Origin: Epiperipatus broadwayi
Lineage: Eukaryota; Onychophora; Udeonychophora; Euonychophora; Peripatidae
DNA length: 64,000 nucleotides
Direction: 5' to 3'
Assembly: GCA_028023455.1 (NCBI GenBank)
Contig: JAQFVV010006503.1
Location: 361,001-425,000 of the forward strand
How positions within the stretch are numbered: the stretch's first letter is position 1; each line of letters opens with the position of its first letter. Under the pieces are notes generated by a model. The model ran no database searches. It was not told the origin of the DNA and was given only the letters and a program-made list of their open reading frames with translations. Both the position numbers and the translations under genes were made by a program. Below, piece after piece: positions 1 through 10,625 of this stretch.

Positions 1-363
1 TGATTTATATTTTTTATTGTTCAAATCCAGTCACAATGTTGACTATTGATTTTATTCTGATTTATTGTACTGATTTGTTTAATCCCATTAATGATGATGA
101 ATGGTATTTGAATTATACTTTCTTTTACTTTATAATGCTGGTTGTATTTATAATTATGCTTTTAGTTGCTCTTCTGAGTTAGCTGGATGATCTCTCAATA
201 ATCTCTCTGAGATCTCATGATCTCATGCTCTTATAATATACTATATCACTTATATATACTTCTGTAAGTTATTGATGTTTTATTTTGGATTAACTGGCAG
301 TGATGATGATTTTGCCATCACCCAGTTCAAACATTTTTTTAACCCCTCTACCCCCATCCTGTT

Positions 364-368
<5 letters not shown>

Positions 369-422
<54 letters not shown>
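369..422. repeat. (AT)n microsatellite
   Basis: Uninterrupted alternating AT of about 50 bases, lying just upstream of a tRNA-like SINE. Similar (AT)n runs border many of the mobile elements in this window. Confidence 0.95.
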
Positions 423-426
<4 letters not shown>

Positions 427-460
427 TAATCATAATTCTAATGTTATGATAACATACTTT

Positions 461-690
461 GATAGATTAGCTCAGTTGGGCAGAGCATTGTCTTAAAATT
501 CAATATTCAAGAATCTAAAGGTGAAGAACCTATCCTAATATTATCACTGTTCAGATTAGCAACAACTGAAAATGGTGGAGAATAATACTACTTGAAATGT
601 TCTGTAATTATTAACCTGTTTTGTCTATTTGTGTGTTATTACAAACAAGTTGTTTGTATTTGGAAAGTTTAAATAAAGTTTAAAATTCTT
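461..690 (+). mobile_element. tRNA-like SINE, family Y (single orientation copy)
   Basis: The head reads like a tRNA: box A TAGCTCAGTTGG at 468-479, followed about 40 bases later by a degraded box B around 520-531. The downstream body (roughly 540-690) recurs at 10.2-10.6 kb and 54.8-55.05 kb, where the same sequence sits in palindromic form. The body carries the phrase GTCTATTTGTGTGTTATTA, shared with the 10.5 kb copy. An RNA polymerase III-transcribed SINE is the natural reading. The 3' limit is uncertain. A true tRNA gene is unlikely because the acceptor stem and box B are not intact. Confidence 0.6.
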
Positions 691-699
691 CTATACACT

Positions 700-2060
700 C
701 AACATTGATGGAAAAAGTCTGACATATTATTACATATAGACTTAGAGTTTTATTTTAATTAATTATATGTCATGAAGGTTATTGGTGCAAGTTATACTTA
801 CTATATTGAATCATCTTCAACCTGTGGACATTGTTATGAAAAAATTGCAGTGGACCTTCTACGTATCTGAGAGAACATTCATTATTAGTATATGCTGAAA
901 TGTGAGAATAAATTTAAAAATACTGCAAATTTGTTTTTATAATGTTTTATTTAATTTTAGTTACAATATAAAAGTTATTAAACAAATAAAATAGACATAT
1001 CATAGTCATAATCATGTGTATCCAAAAAATGTTACTATGATATGTGCTAAATGTAAAAAAAAAACCCATCAACTTCAAATTGTGCCGTTATCATATTTAT
1101 ATAATAAAATATATGATTTTTTTAATCTATTTTAAATTACAATTTAGAAATTATTTTACTACTATACCAATACAAACTTCAGAGTTACTATCGAATGGCC
1201 CACATCAATAAGCAACATGTACTATAACCAAATTGATGTTGTCAATATTATATTTAGCATTAATCATGTATAAATGCATTTCTACTCACAACTTTGAACC
1301 CAAGTATTTGATATATGCAGCAGTTTTAAGAAAATAGTTTCTTTGTATTTCTCAGATCAGTCATATTTTTTGCAGGATTAATAAAAATTTATGTTAAAAC
1401 TGAAAAAAGAAAAAATAGAAAGAAATCGTGATCTTTTATTTAGATTAGTAAGCCTGAGGATATGAAACATCTCTCAAACATTTCTTCATTAAAAATATTC
1501 ATAATTAATAAATTTTTAATTTTATGTACCTCATGATTATATTTATTTATAAGTAGTTTTTATAAATTAATAATTATAAATATATAAAAATTTGCATACT
1601 TATGTATGTCAAAATGTCATTGTACCCACTGCAGTGATATTTAAATTTTAGCTTATATGAATTTTAAAAGGTTGTACTTAATTTTCCATGATTAGTATTT
1701 GGAGCATATGCAACTGCTTGTAATGTGATTCTGATTGCAACTGTCTTTCATTTTCTCATTCTCTTTTATTAAAATATAAATTTTTGATTTTTATATTATT
1801 GTAAATAGTCAAATTAGGTATTAATTATTTTATTAATTAAATTTTAAACTTTTTAAAAAAATAATTGCTGTTAATCTTTAATAATTACTCCATATTTTTA
1901 GTTATTTATTTATCATTATAATATGATATTTCTCTACCAAGATTTATGCTGAAAATAATAACAGAAACTGGTGTATGAGAATGAATGTAAGCTGAAGATT
2001 CCTAATGAAAATTTTGTTGTGACACCAATATAAATAAAGCTGGTGAACATACAGTTATAT
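700..2060. other. AT-rich DNA without recognisable features
   Basis: No open frame of note, no tRNA-like box pair and no clear repeat. Homopolymer and simple AT runs only. Confidence 0.5.
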
Positions 2061-2068
2061 ATATCTAC

Positions 2069-3063
2069 ATGGTGACCTATGGGTCTGCCTGTTGTTGCAC
2101 AAGTTTGAAATTTTGTGGTCCATTGTAGAAGGATACTACTTTAAATATATGTTCTTTTAAAAATATTAAAATTTACAAAAAGTATGTGGATAATTTTTTT
2201 GTTTGTAGAAATACCAATTGTATAAATTTTCTTGAAGAGGAGTTAAATAATTTGAATGGCTTGAAATGGATTATTGAAAAGGATCAAGACAAAAGTATTA
2301 AGTATTTGGGATTTAAATATTACAAAAGAAAATAGTATGCTAATCAAACCATTGTGAAAAGGGGATATATAAATTAAAAGTACCAATTATTGCATAAGTT
2401 GAGAAGTTTTAGATCTTTTTTGTATGTTGTTACCAGTGTAATAAATTAAAAGATATTGAGATATTTGCCAATAAATTGCTTGAAGTTGGTTATAACAGTG
2501 AACAGATTACCATTACTTTATGTCAATTAAAAAGAGTTATAATGATTTAAAGGAGTTGAAGATTGATAATAACAAATGGATATCTCTTCCATATATTTCA
2601 AATGCTCAAGTAAATTTTTTTAAGGATATATATATATAGAGGCATGTGTAATGTTTCATTTTGTGTTACAAATAATGTTAATAAATTAGTGAAAAAATGT
2701 CATACCTGTCAAGCAGAAAAGTAATGTTGTCTATCAAATTTTTTGTGGATGTATGTTATCATATATAGGTGAATCAAGATGCAGTATTGAAAAAAACATT
2801 AAAGGAGCATGAATTGTTACATTGACCATGTAAAAAGTAAGAATAATGGTCATTTAATAACTGCTTCAATTTTATTGGATCATGAAAGGACATGTAAATA
2901 TAAATTTAAGTTTGATATTGAAAGTGTTAAAATTCTTTATGAAGCGAGAAACCATAATAAAAGAAAAATTAAGAAAGCAAATTTAATAAATAGAAATGAA
3001 ATGAATATAATTAATAGACAAACTGCTAACATTAAAATTCAGGATTCATGGGATTTGATTTGA
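2069..3063 (+). pseudogene. Penelope-like retroelement, RT + GIY-YIG endonuclease remnant
   Basis: Decayed coding region of a GIY-YIG-type Penelope-like element. Reading across frames: MGLPVVAQV from about 2079 resembles the RT motif MGSPLSPV. KYVDNFF at 2180-2200 is the RT catalytic YVDD box with the second Asp replaced by Asn. It is followed by FLEEELNNLN and IKYLGF, matching the thumb-side FL..LN and I.FLD segments. About 2620-2800 gives KKCHTC, then VVYQIFCGC and YIGES, the GIY-YIG core. The last open stretch (2809-3063) carries ILYEA...RKIKKA, MNIINR and a final W, the usual endonuclease C-terminus. Stops and frameshifts break it repeatedly, so it is inactive. It is probably the best clue to which machinery once mobilised the hammerhead elements of this window. 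Confidence 0.8.
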
Positions 3064-3108
3064 TGATGTTTGCTTCCATTTTGTTTTTAATTTAATGGTA
3101 GGTGAAGA

Positions 3109-3160
3109 GGGTTAAGGGATTAACTAAAAGTACGTTTTTAGATTGAAAGACTGCATGTAT
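3109..3160 (+). repeat. 3' tail of the Penelope-like element, shared with 13.7 kb
   Basis: Forty-six bases after the element's stop codon is a tail reading approximately GTTAAGGGATTAACTAAAAG and ending GATTGAAAGACTG. A near-identical tail lies at 13709-13757, there as one arm of a small palindrome. It is probably the 3' untranslated end of the element. Confidence 0.55.
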
Positions 3161-3199
3161 TAGTTAATTAACATTATATGTATTAGTAGTATTGTTATT

Positions 3200-3201
<2 letters not shown>

Positions 3202-3244
<43 letters not shown>
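3202..3244. repeat. (AT)n microsatellite abutting a hammerhead element
   Basis: Alternating AT run that directly abuts the hammerhead-bearing repeat on its right. A second run at about 3433-3449 closes that repeat. Confidence 0.9.
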
Positions 3245-3247
<3 letters not shown>

Positions 3248-3286
3248 TGATGATAGCAAATAGCTTGAAATCAGCTGATCTGAGGG
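3244..3286 (+). ncRNA. Hammerhead ribozyme-like motif (downstream of PLE)
   Basis: Core CTGATGA at 3247-3253 and GAAA at 3267-3270. Stem II is AGC/GCT around AAATA, with a T.T mismatch at its base. Stem III is the loop-less palindrome ATCAGCTGAT (3270-3279), then C3280 as the expected cleavage-site base. Only three stem I pairs (TCA 3244-3246 with TGA 3281-3283) are left, because the (AT)n run begins there. Probably a truncated, inactive copy of the family seen intact at 9.98 kb. Confidence 0.65.
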
Positions 3287-3433
3287 TGAGCAAATGAAAG
3301 AAATAGTTAATTCTCTTTTGACGTTTATGTAAACAAATTTTACACTTGTTTCGGTGGTTTTGGTAAAACGCCATCTATTGATCATAAATAACAAGTGATA
3401 ACAAGTTACGTGAATAACTTGTTTTTGTTTTTC
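3245..3433 (+). mobile_element. Hammerhead element, truncated copy (post-hammerhead half)
   Basis: From the hammerhead to the next (AT)n the sequence parallels the 9.6-9.76 kb element: a GTTTATGTAAACAAA phrase near 3323, a GCCATCTATTG phrase near 3370, then a short stem-forming end (AACTTG...). This is the 3' half of the monomer only. A 97-codon minus-strand open frame across it (3164-3457) is fortuitous and partly (AT)n-encoded. Confidence 0.6.
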
Positions 3434-3590
3434 ATATATATATATATTACAAATCAATGTCTGTATTTCTTCAAAATAATATACATAAATTTATAAATAA
3501 ATATTAGAAAATACAGTACTTAAAAGTTTATAAAAAATATATCTATAAATGTCACATAGGAGCTCTTTCAACTATCCTTGTAGTTTTTGT

Positions 3591-4060
3591 CCACTCTTAT
3601 TATTATTAGGAGAGAGGTTGCCTTGACAACAGTAAGAAATATTGATTACTATCTATACTGGTATGTTTAAGTGGTTATTGGTTTCTAATGGTTACATATT
3701 ATCCCATTTAGCTTTAAGCATTATTTCACTTATTATTTAAACAATACATGAGCAATTTAAAAGTATTGCAGTTTGTAATGTTATAATTGACTATTTATTA
3801 GTCTTCATTACATGGACATGTTTATTTTATGTTTAAAGTGGCTTATTTAAACTTCATTGTATCAATATTTCAATCTCTGTGGTCAAGCTGCAATATTAAG
3901 TGTCCCTAAATATTTATTGGATCATTAGTAAGAGTGGATTTCCATTCTTATTATTATTAGGAGAGAGGTTGCCTTGACAACAGTGAGAGATATTGACTAC
4001 TACCTATACTGGCATGTTTAGGTGGTTACTGGTTTCTAATGGTTATATATATATATATAT
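3591..4060 (+). repeat. 351-bp-period direct duplication ending in (AT)n
   Basis: About 108 bases at 3591-3699 (TTATTATTATTAGGAGAGAG, GCCTTGACAACAGT, CTGGTTTCTAATGG-like) recur at 3942-4049 with only scattered substitutions. Start-to-start distance is about 351. The right copy runs directly into (AT)n at 4045-4060. The layout, one full monomer plus a partial second one, resembles the hammerhead dimers elsewhere in the window, but I see no CTGANGA/GAAA core here. Confidence 0.75.
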
Positions 4061-7000
4061 TCTAACCTTGCATGTGTAGTCTCACTTCCGGGAAATATAT
4101 TATTAAAATAAAATGGGTCTAGCTCAGTTAACGATTACGATTGGTTAAATACAAATAATTGATAATAAAATATTCTGCATTAATATTAAACATTCTACTA
4201 GCTCAAATTAATAAAATAATAATAATAAGGTTCAGTTTATAAAATAAATAAATAAATATTTATTAAATCATAAGACTTGGAAGTGAGATACAAGTGACAA
4301 GAAAGAGTACATTGAGTCAATATCCCACAGGATATTACCTCAATGGCATAAGAACACTATCCCCCCTATTACTATCTTAAATAAAAAAATTATAGCATTC
4401 TTATGACTTCAATAATAACTAATCATTAAAATTAAAATCTTAATCTTTTATCTACACTGATTTAGCTAAATAAAAATCTCAGGTTCATAAAACTAAGTTA
4501 ATCAAATTAATGTAGTAAAGCATGATAAGGGATTTAATGTCATACTCTACCATACTTAACTAATAATGATAATAATAAATAATGATAATACTCTTCATTG
4601 TATGATCTAATTCTACATATCTTTTCATCCACTATAATTTTTACTTGCCATAATAATAATAATAAGAAGAAAATAATATAATATAATCTTTTATCTTTCA
4701 TATATTAATGTAATAAATATGTGGTAGCATCTTATAATCTGAAAAATATATGTGTGTGGCAACGGATAGCATTTATAATTCGATGCACTATTATAAAAAT
4801 CAACTTATGACCATAAAGATAATGTAAAATGTAATTTCTTAATAAATAAATTACAAGAAAATATTAGAATTCGTAAAATTAATACTTTATTTATTTCTGT
4901 GCAAATGTTATGTTTAATTCTAATTTTCTGTGTTTGTCATGCATTGTAATGGGACAGAGAACAATCTGAACACACAAATGTTGAAAAAAACAAATTTAAC
5001 AGAGTTTTTATTATAACAAGTAAAATAAACAACGATCTATTTACAGTATTTACAATTTGTATAATAAGTCTTGTACTATTATACGTCTATTATTCATCGT
5101 GACTACTAATACAATAAAACATCAATTTAAGTCTCCACTCTAACTTTAAAAAAAAAATATAATACAATTTTTCTATCTCTTTATTATCAAATTTTATGAT
5201 AAATTATAATCACTTTATATTTATTCTAAAATATTATCCCTTTAAATATTATTACAATATGCTTCCTTCAAACTTACACTGAAGCATAAAACGGAAAACA
5301 CAAAAAATAACAATATCAAATATGTATCTTTTATTAAATAATTTCTCATTTTGCAATGTTATTAATATTATACACAAAATATCCAATGTTGATTTATTAA
5401 TACAATACATGGATATCATTACTAATCATATTATGATTATTATAGCCAATATCTCCCATTTAATATTAATTTAATATGGAATAGTTGCAATTATTGATGT
5501 ACTTATTATTTAAATAAATACAAAATTGTACCTATGCTTATCTTGTACTGTTTTGTATTACTACATTATCTATCTTGAAAAATATGCAATACTTATAAAA
5601 TAAAATATTTGAAGTTATTTAATATTTCAGACAACTTTGCTTCATTTATTTTATTCATGAAATTTATTTTATTTCCAAAATAAATATAGAACATATTCTA
5701 TGATTCTTTATCATTTAGTTCCGTTGGATTCTTAATTCCATTTTGCATTAACTCTAATCTTCCTTATAAGTAAATGAACCTATCATTCATCCAATAACAG
5801 TCCTTAAATTCTAAATTATTTATCATTTCTTTGCAAAAAATACGATACTGGATACTGTTCGATGTAATTACTTTGGAAAAGCGTGATAGCGAATAGATGT
5901 GTAGGCATAGGGAAGAAACTAGAGTCTTACTCATAGTACATATTAGATAAAAACACCATGGCACAGTGTATCTATAAAATAGAGGCATGACCTATTTGTC
6001 TAATGACCTCCACTACCAATAATGATGACAAAGCTATTAGTTCATATAGAAACATCAGTATTCAAATAAAATAGACACTGCCCACAAACAAAATATACCA
6101 GCTACAGGGCTTTGTTAACTGTACTTGTGTACTTAATAAGATTACACAATTTTATTCCTATTTCCATAATAAATCCTACATTAATAACATCTCATTGGTT
6201 TCATGTTCTCACGATTACTATCAAGTCACTATCTTATCAAAATTTTCCTATAGATTTATTAAATCTACACCGACAAATGAAACTAACTCACATAGTCAAA
6301 AATAATAAATAAAATTCAATCATAATTAGAATGATCTCACTATTCTACAAGAAAAGTTACTTTACTTTCCTATCCAATATTCTTGAACAAAATACAAAAT
6401 AATCATTATCCATACTTTAAATATCCAAAATATTAAAGTCCTTTGTAAAAGAATCATATAATTATCCATCATCATGTTGCATTATATTAATAATATGAAA
6501 TTAAAGTATGCATATTCTTAGAATAAATAAATTCTAATCTTATAATTTTAATGTGTTGTATAAATGTGTTCACATACAACCTAACATTTATACTTCAATA
6601 TTATATAATTCATTGATAATCTGCAGAAGAAAAAAAATACATCATAAAATATCAATATCCACAACTATTACCTAAGTGATATCAACTTGTTAATGACTTA
6701 TGACATCTTCATGTCCATCAATTAAATAAATTTTGCATAATATAATATACATCCATACTTCCACACTTAGAAATATTAACTTATTTAAATTATCAAACTA
6801 TTTATTATAAAACTATAATATTATTAGTAACAAAATTAATATTTATGTACCTACTCTACTAATTAAATAATATTATACTTAAAATCTAAAGTTAATAAAA
6901 ATAAATCGAGACATAATTACATATATCTTCTATATTGACGAATGTTCTTTACCAAATAAAAATGTTTTTATTTTCCTGGAGAGTTTTCTTTTTTTTAAAA

Positions 7001-9206
7001 AATTTCTCTTAAAGAACAATTCAAAACCCCTGACTGTTGTTGCTAAGTTCTCTTGTTCTAGTGCTTGATGACAAAAAAAACTTCCCCAAACTTGACACAT
7101 GTGCTGTAAACTCCTTCCTGCATGACGAACGAAGTTTAAAAAATGAATGATAAAAAATAAAGACCGATGTCTAAAATCTAGGAAAATTAATTAAAATAAT
7201 CATTGATATGTTCTGGAAAAGTTTATAGAATAATAGTTTATAGTTTTTATTCTCCAGAACAATGATTATTAAAATAATAAAAAACTATGATATTGAAAAG
7301 TAATAGTAATTTGAAGCTTCTTTTTCTTATCTTTATCAGCTTGGTAATGCATTAATCTCGGCGACTTGACTTCAGACAATCCGGATATGACTTTTTGCAC
7401 AATTTTTTAAAAATATTGTTTCCATAAATTCAGTAATTACTTATTTATAATTCATCATATTTAGGTTTATTTGTCAGGATAATTTATCATTTATTATCCA
7501 AGTATATTCATTTTCATCTTTAATTTCCATTATTGGTTTTTCAACAAATTATTGCAACACATATAATCTTATATAATTTAGATTTTATTACATACGCTTT
7601 AGAATATTCATTTAGATATTATTTATGACAATTTTTCTTTAAATTATTTATAATGTTTTACTTCAAAAAGATAAAACATTTATCTCCATAGCTTTATTTT
7701 CCATAAAATTTATTATAAGTTTGTCGTATTATTTATGTTTTGAATACGACTATCTCACTACTAAAAAAAATACATTGTTAACTTTAATTTACAAGTAGCT
7801 TTCCTGTTAAACTTTCTGCATAATGTCCAATATAAATCTTTGCTTACTAAAATAGTTCTCCTCGTTAAGACCATTAATATTACATTAATAGTTATTATTC
7901 TTACTTTTAAAATTTTCTTAATTAAGCATGTATTACTTGTTGGCATTTCCATATTTTTTAATGTGAAGTCATATTAATTTTGATGAAAATTCTGGTAAAG
8001 GGAACTTAAATTTAGCACTGCATCCTTTAAATAAAACTTATTATCATTTATTTATATTACACTCTCTTTGCAAATACTTAAAATTAATATCCTTATTAGT
8101 TTCAAATAAATTATATGAGAGCACTAAATTGACTAAAAATAAAAATTTAAAAGAAGTATAAATTTAGAAAATTACTAGCACTGACCTAGAACTAATCGTG
8201 CAGCAGTATTTATACCCTACAAAATACATCATCTTATTGGTGGATTTTGCTTTCCATCTGATACTTAATTTGCATATTACTTCAGTATCACACAATTAAT
8301 TTAAAAAAAATAAAATATGACTCACCCTTATTTAAAAATATTACTTAAAATATTAATTTTAAATCAATGTTTGTACTTTATTAAAAAAAATAAGTAAACA
8401 TTTCAAAATAACTTTTAAGAACACTATTTTATCAATTTGTTCCACCTTTTATTTTTAATATATCTATTTTATTTTAAAACAAAATATTTAATTATTCATT
8501 AACTGCATTCATTTTATAATACTATTTAAAACATTTAACAATAGCTAACTTAAATATTTTCCCTTGTGATAGATAAATAAATATATTCAATTCTATAATG
8601 TAATTTTTTAAATATTTTGAACTTTGTTCACACAAATACTAGCAAGAATGTGTGAATGACTATATGGAAGTCACATGACTTACAACTGAGACAGATTGTA
8701 TCAAAATTCTGTTGGAAAAATATTAAATGTTAATTGCAACAATTATTATATTAAATAAATAATACAATAATATAAAATTTGGAATAATAATTTTGAAAAC
8801 ATAGAATTAAATATAACTTTTCCTACCACAAAGCTTACTTTTAAAACATATAATATTAAATATAATTATTAGATATAATTTATACTTTAAAATATAGTAT
8901 TTATTTAATTACAAGTTTTAGCTATTAAAATTCAACTTTTAAAACATATTTTAAATATTTATTGTTGCATTATTTATTATGGCCAGCTTTTCAGATCATA
9001 TACAATTAATACTTTTAGCTCTATTTAACTATTTTAAAGTTATTTATCATAATTTTAGGCATTACATATTTTTATTTAGCTTTAAATTGTACTTTAAAAA
9101 TATTATCAATACAATATAATTATTATACAAAGAGAACATATCCCAAATTTAAAATTTTTTAGTAAATTGCTATGATGAACAAATTCTGACCTATAGAAAA
9201 GGGCAC
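4061..9206. other. Long AT-rich stretch, no gene seen
   Basis: About 5 kb of very AT-rich DNA with many short homopolymers. The short open frames (for example 5764-5988 minus, 6112-6312 plus, 7761-7952 minus) have low-complexity composition and no recognisable motifs. Only one notable structure was seen, a small inverted repeat near 7.2 kb. Confidence 0.5.
7192..7276. repeat. Inverted repeat, about 25-bp arms
   Basis: Left arm AATAATCATTGATATGTTCT (7194-7213) followed by GGA pairs with TCCAGAACAATGATTATT on the right (about 7253-7270). The spacer is about 35 bases. No coding content; it is a small fold-back or MITE-like remnant. Confidence 0.65.
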
Positions 9207-9366
9207 AATATATATATATGATAAACAAAAATGCAAGTTAAAAAACTTGCTAACGCTTGTATTTATGTCCACAGATGGCGTTCTACCAAAAACGCCCATC
9301 AAGCGTATGTTTTGTTTACATAAACGTCAGAGTAGTTAGTATTCACTATCTCTAACTATAATTCCA

Positions 9367-9410
9367 CTTTCAGATCATGATTTCAAGCTATTTGCTATCA
9401 TCAGTGAAAG
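9367..9410 (-). ncRNA. Hammerhead ribozyme, complete core (minus strand)
   Basis: Read on the minus strand: stem I CTTTCA (9410-9405), CTGATGA (9404-9398), T-AGC-AAATA-GCT-T as stem II, GAAA (9384-9381), the palindromic stem III ATCATGAT, C at 9373 as cleavage nucleotide, then TGAAAG closing stem I (9372-9367). All core bases of the hammerhead consensus are present. The loop-less stem III suggests that it works as a dimer. The pair at the base of stem II is T.T rather than the usual G-C. Confidence 0.82.
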
Positions 9411-9583
9411 ACAGGAATAAAGAAACTAGATCTAAATACAAACTCTGAGCGTTTATGAAACAATTTCTATTCAGCTTGCAAGCGTGAATTTTTTAGACAC
9501 GTAATGTCTTCAAACTCAGCATAGCAAACCAGATAGCTATATGGGTCTGATCTCAGTTCAGCATCACCACATAGTAGAAGCCT

Positions 9584-9610
9584 CAAATAGCTTGAAATCA
9601 TGATCTGAAA
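9584..9610 (+). ncRNA. Hammerhead 3' half (truncated at inversion junction)
   Basis: CAAATAGCTT, GAAA (9594-9597), ATCATGAT and C9605, followed by TGAAAG. The 5' half (CTGAYGA and its stem I strand) is missing, because the inversion breakpoint falls in loop II. It marks the left end of the 409-nt monomer. Confidence 0.65.
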
Positions 9611-10014
9611 GTGGAATTATAGTTAGAGATAGTGAATACTAACTACTCTGATGTTTATGTAAACAAAACATACGCTTGATGGGCGTTTTTGGTAGAACGC
9701 CATCTGTGGACATAAATACAAGCGTTAGCAAGTTTTTTAACTTGCATTTTTGTTTATCATAAATGTACCTTTGAGGTCTTTCTTGCAATGATATAGATTG
9801 CAGAGGCTTCTACTATGTGGTGATGCTGAACTGAGATCAGACCCATATAGCTATCTGGTTTGCTATGCTGAGTTTGAAGACATTACGTGTCTAAAAAATT
9901 CACGCTTGCAAGCTGAATAGAAATTGTTTCATAAACGCTCAGAGTTTGTATTTAGATCTAGTTTCTTTATTCCTGTCTTTCACTGACGATAGCAAATAGC
10001 TTGAAATCATGATC
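9606..10014 (+). repeat. 409-nt monomer bounded by hammerhead cleavage sites
   Basis: Distance between equivalent bases of the two plus-strand hammerheads (GAAA at 9594 and at 10003) is exactly 409. Self-cleavage at C9605 and C10014 would release a 409-nt RNA. Within it: a GTTTATGTAAACAAA phrase (about 9652-9666), the GGGCGTTTTTGGTAGAACGCC hairpin region (9680-9700), an AAGTTTTTTAACTTG stem (about 9730-9744), and the conserved box at 9821-9890 that also occurs in the 35-, 48- and 50-kb elements. Confidence 0.75.
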
Positions 10015-10020
10015 TGAAAG
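9977..10020 (+). ncRNA. Hammerhead ribozyme, complete core (plus strand)
   Basis: Stem I CTTTCA (9977-9982); CTGACGA (9983-9989); stem II AGC (9991-9993)/GCT (9999-10001) with loop AAATA; GAAA (10003-10006); stem III palindrome ATCATGAT (10006-10013); C10014 as cleavage base; TGAAAG (10015-10020) pairs perfectly with CTTTCA. Position 7 is C here and T in the minus copy, which the consensus allows. Compact 44-nt form. Activity would probably need dimer formation through stem III. The stem II base mismatch (T.T) is the one departure from the textbook motif. Confidence 0.84.
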
Positions 10021-10231
10021 TGGAATTATAGTTAGAGATAGTGAATACTAACTACTCTGACGTTTATGTAAACAAAACATACGCTTGATGGGCGTTTTTG
10101 GTAGAACGCCATCTGTGGACATATATATATATATCATTGAATTAACTATTTAGCAATACTCAAATTGACATGCAAATTTTTATTAAGCACACATGTAGAT
10201 GGTATAATATAGTGGTCCATTTGTATTATTA

Positions 10232-10625
10232 CCATTCAATGTTCAATGTCTACAAAATTGTTGTAAACTTTATTTAAACATTTCAAATACAAACAACTGT
10301 TAGTAATAACACACAGATATACAAACCAGATTAGTAGACTACATACTGTTTCAAGTGGTATTGTTCTCTCCTCATCTTCGGATACTGCTGACCTGACCAT
10401 TGGCAAATATTAACATAAGAGTCAAGTTCATACCCTTATATTCTTGACTATTAAATTGTCATTGGTCATGCCAACAACACCGGAAGAAGAGCAGAGAATA
10501 TCACCCAAAACATTGTGTAATCTATTTATCTGTGTTGTCTATTTGTGTGTTATTATTAACAAGTTGTTTGTATTTGAAAAGTTTAAACAAAGTTTAAAAT
10601 TTTCTAGACATTCAACATTTAATGA
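10232..10625. mobile_element. Palindromic SINE-like insertion, family Y
   Basis: The left arm (about 10232-10390, containing AAATACAAACAACTGTTAGT) is the reverse complement of the right arm (about 10476-10625, containing AACAAGTTGTTTGTATTTG). The unpaired middle is about 85 bases. The right arm matches the tail of the tRNA-like SINE at 600-690. A 70-codon open frame inside (10444-10656) is incidental. No clear target-site duplication was found. Confidence 0.65.

Larger units (their letters stand above)
9207..10134. mobile_element. Hammerhead retroelement: inverted partial copy plus tandem dimer
   Basis: This 0.93-kb unit begins and ends in (AT)n. Bases 9220-9583 are a minus-oriented copy of the monomer, with one complete hammerhead. 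At 9583/9584 the orientation flips, and a plus-oriented run follows: a 3' hammerhead half (9584-9610), a full monomer, a complete hammerhead (9977-10020) and the start of a second monomer ending at GTGGACATATAT. The arms can fold back over more than 320 bp. There is no protein-coding capacity. Penelope-like elements typically have this mix of tandem and inverted terminal copies, and hammerhead-delimited tandem monomers also define retrozymes. It is probably a non-autonomous element mobilised in trans. Confidence 0.8.

Noticed and set aside
3164-3457. 97-codon minus-strand frame
   Set aside because: It overlaps (AT)n and a hammerhead element; the isoleucine/tyrosine run is repeat-encoded.
3591-3699. 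Hammerhead on the minus strand of the 351-bp repeat (ACTGTTGTC)
   Set aside because: The core reads CTGTTGT, not CTGANGA, and no GAAA follows.
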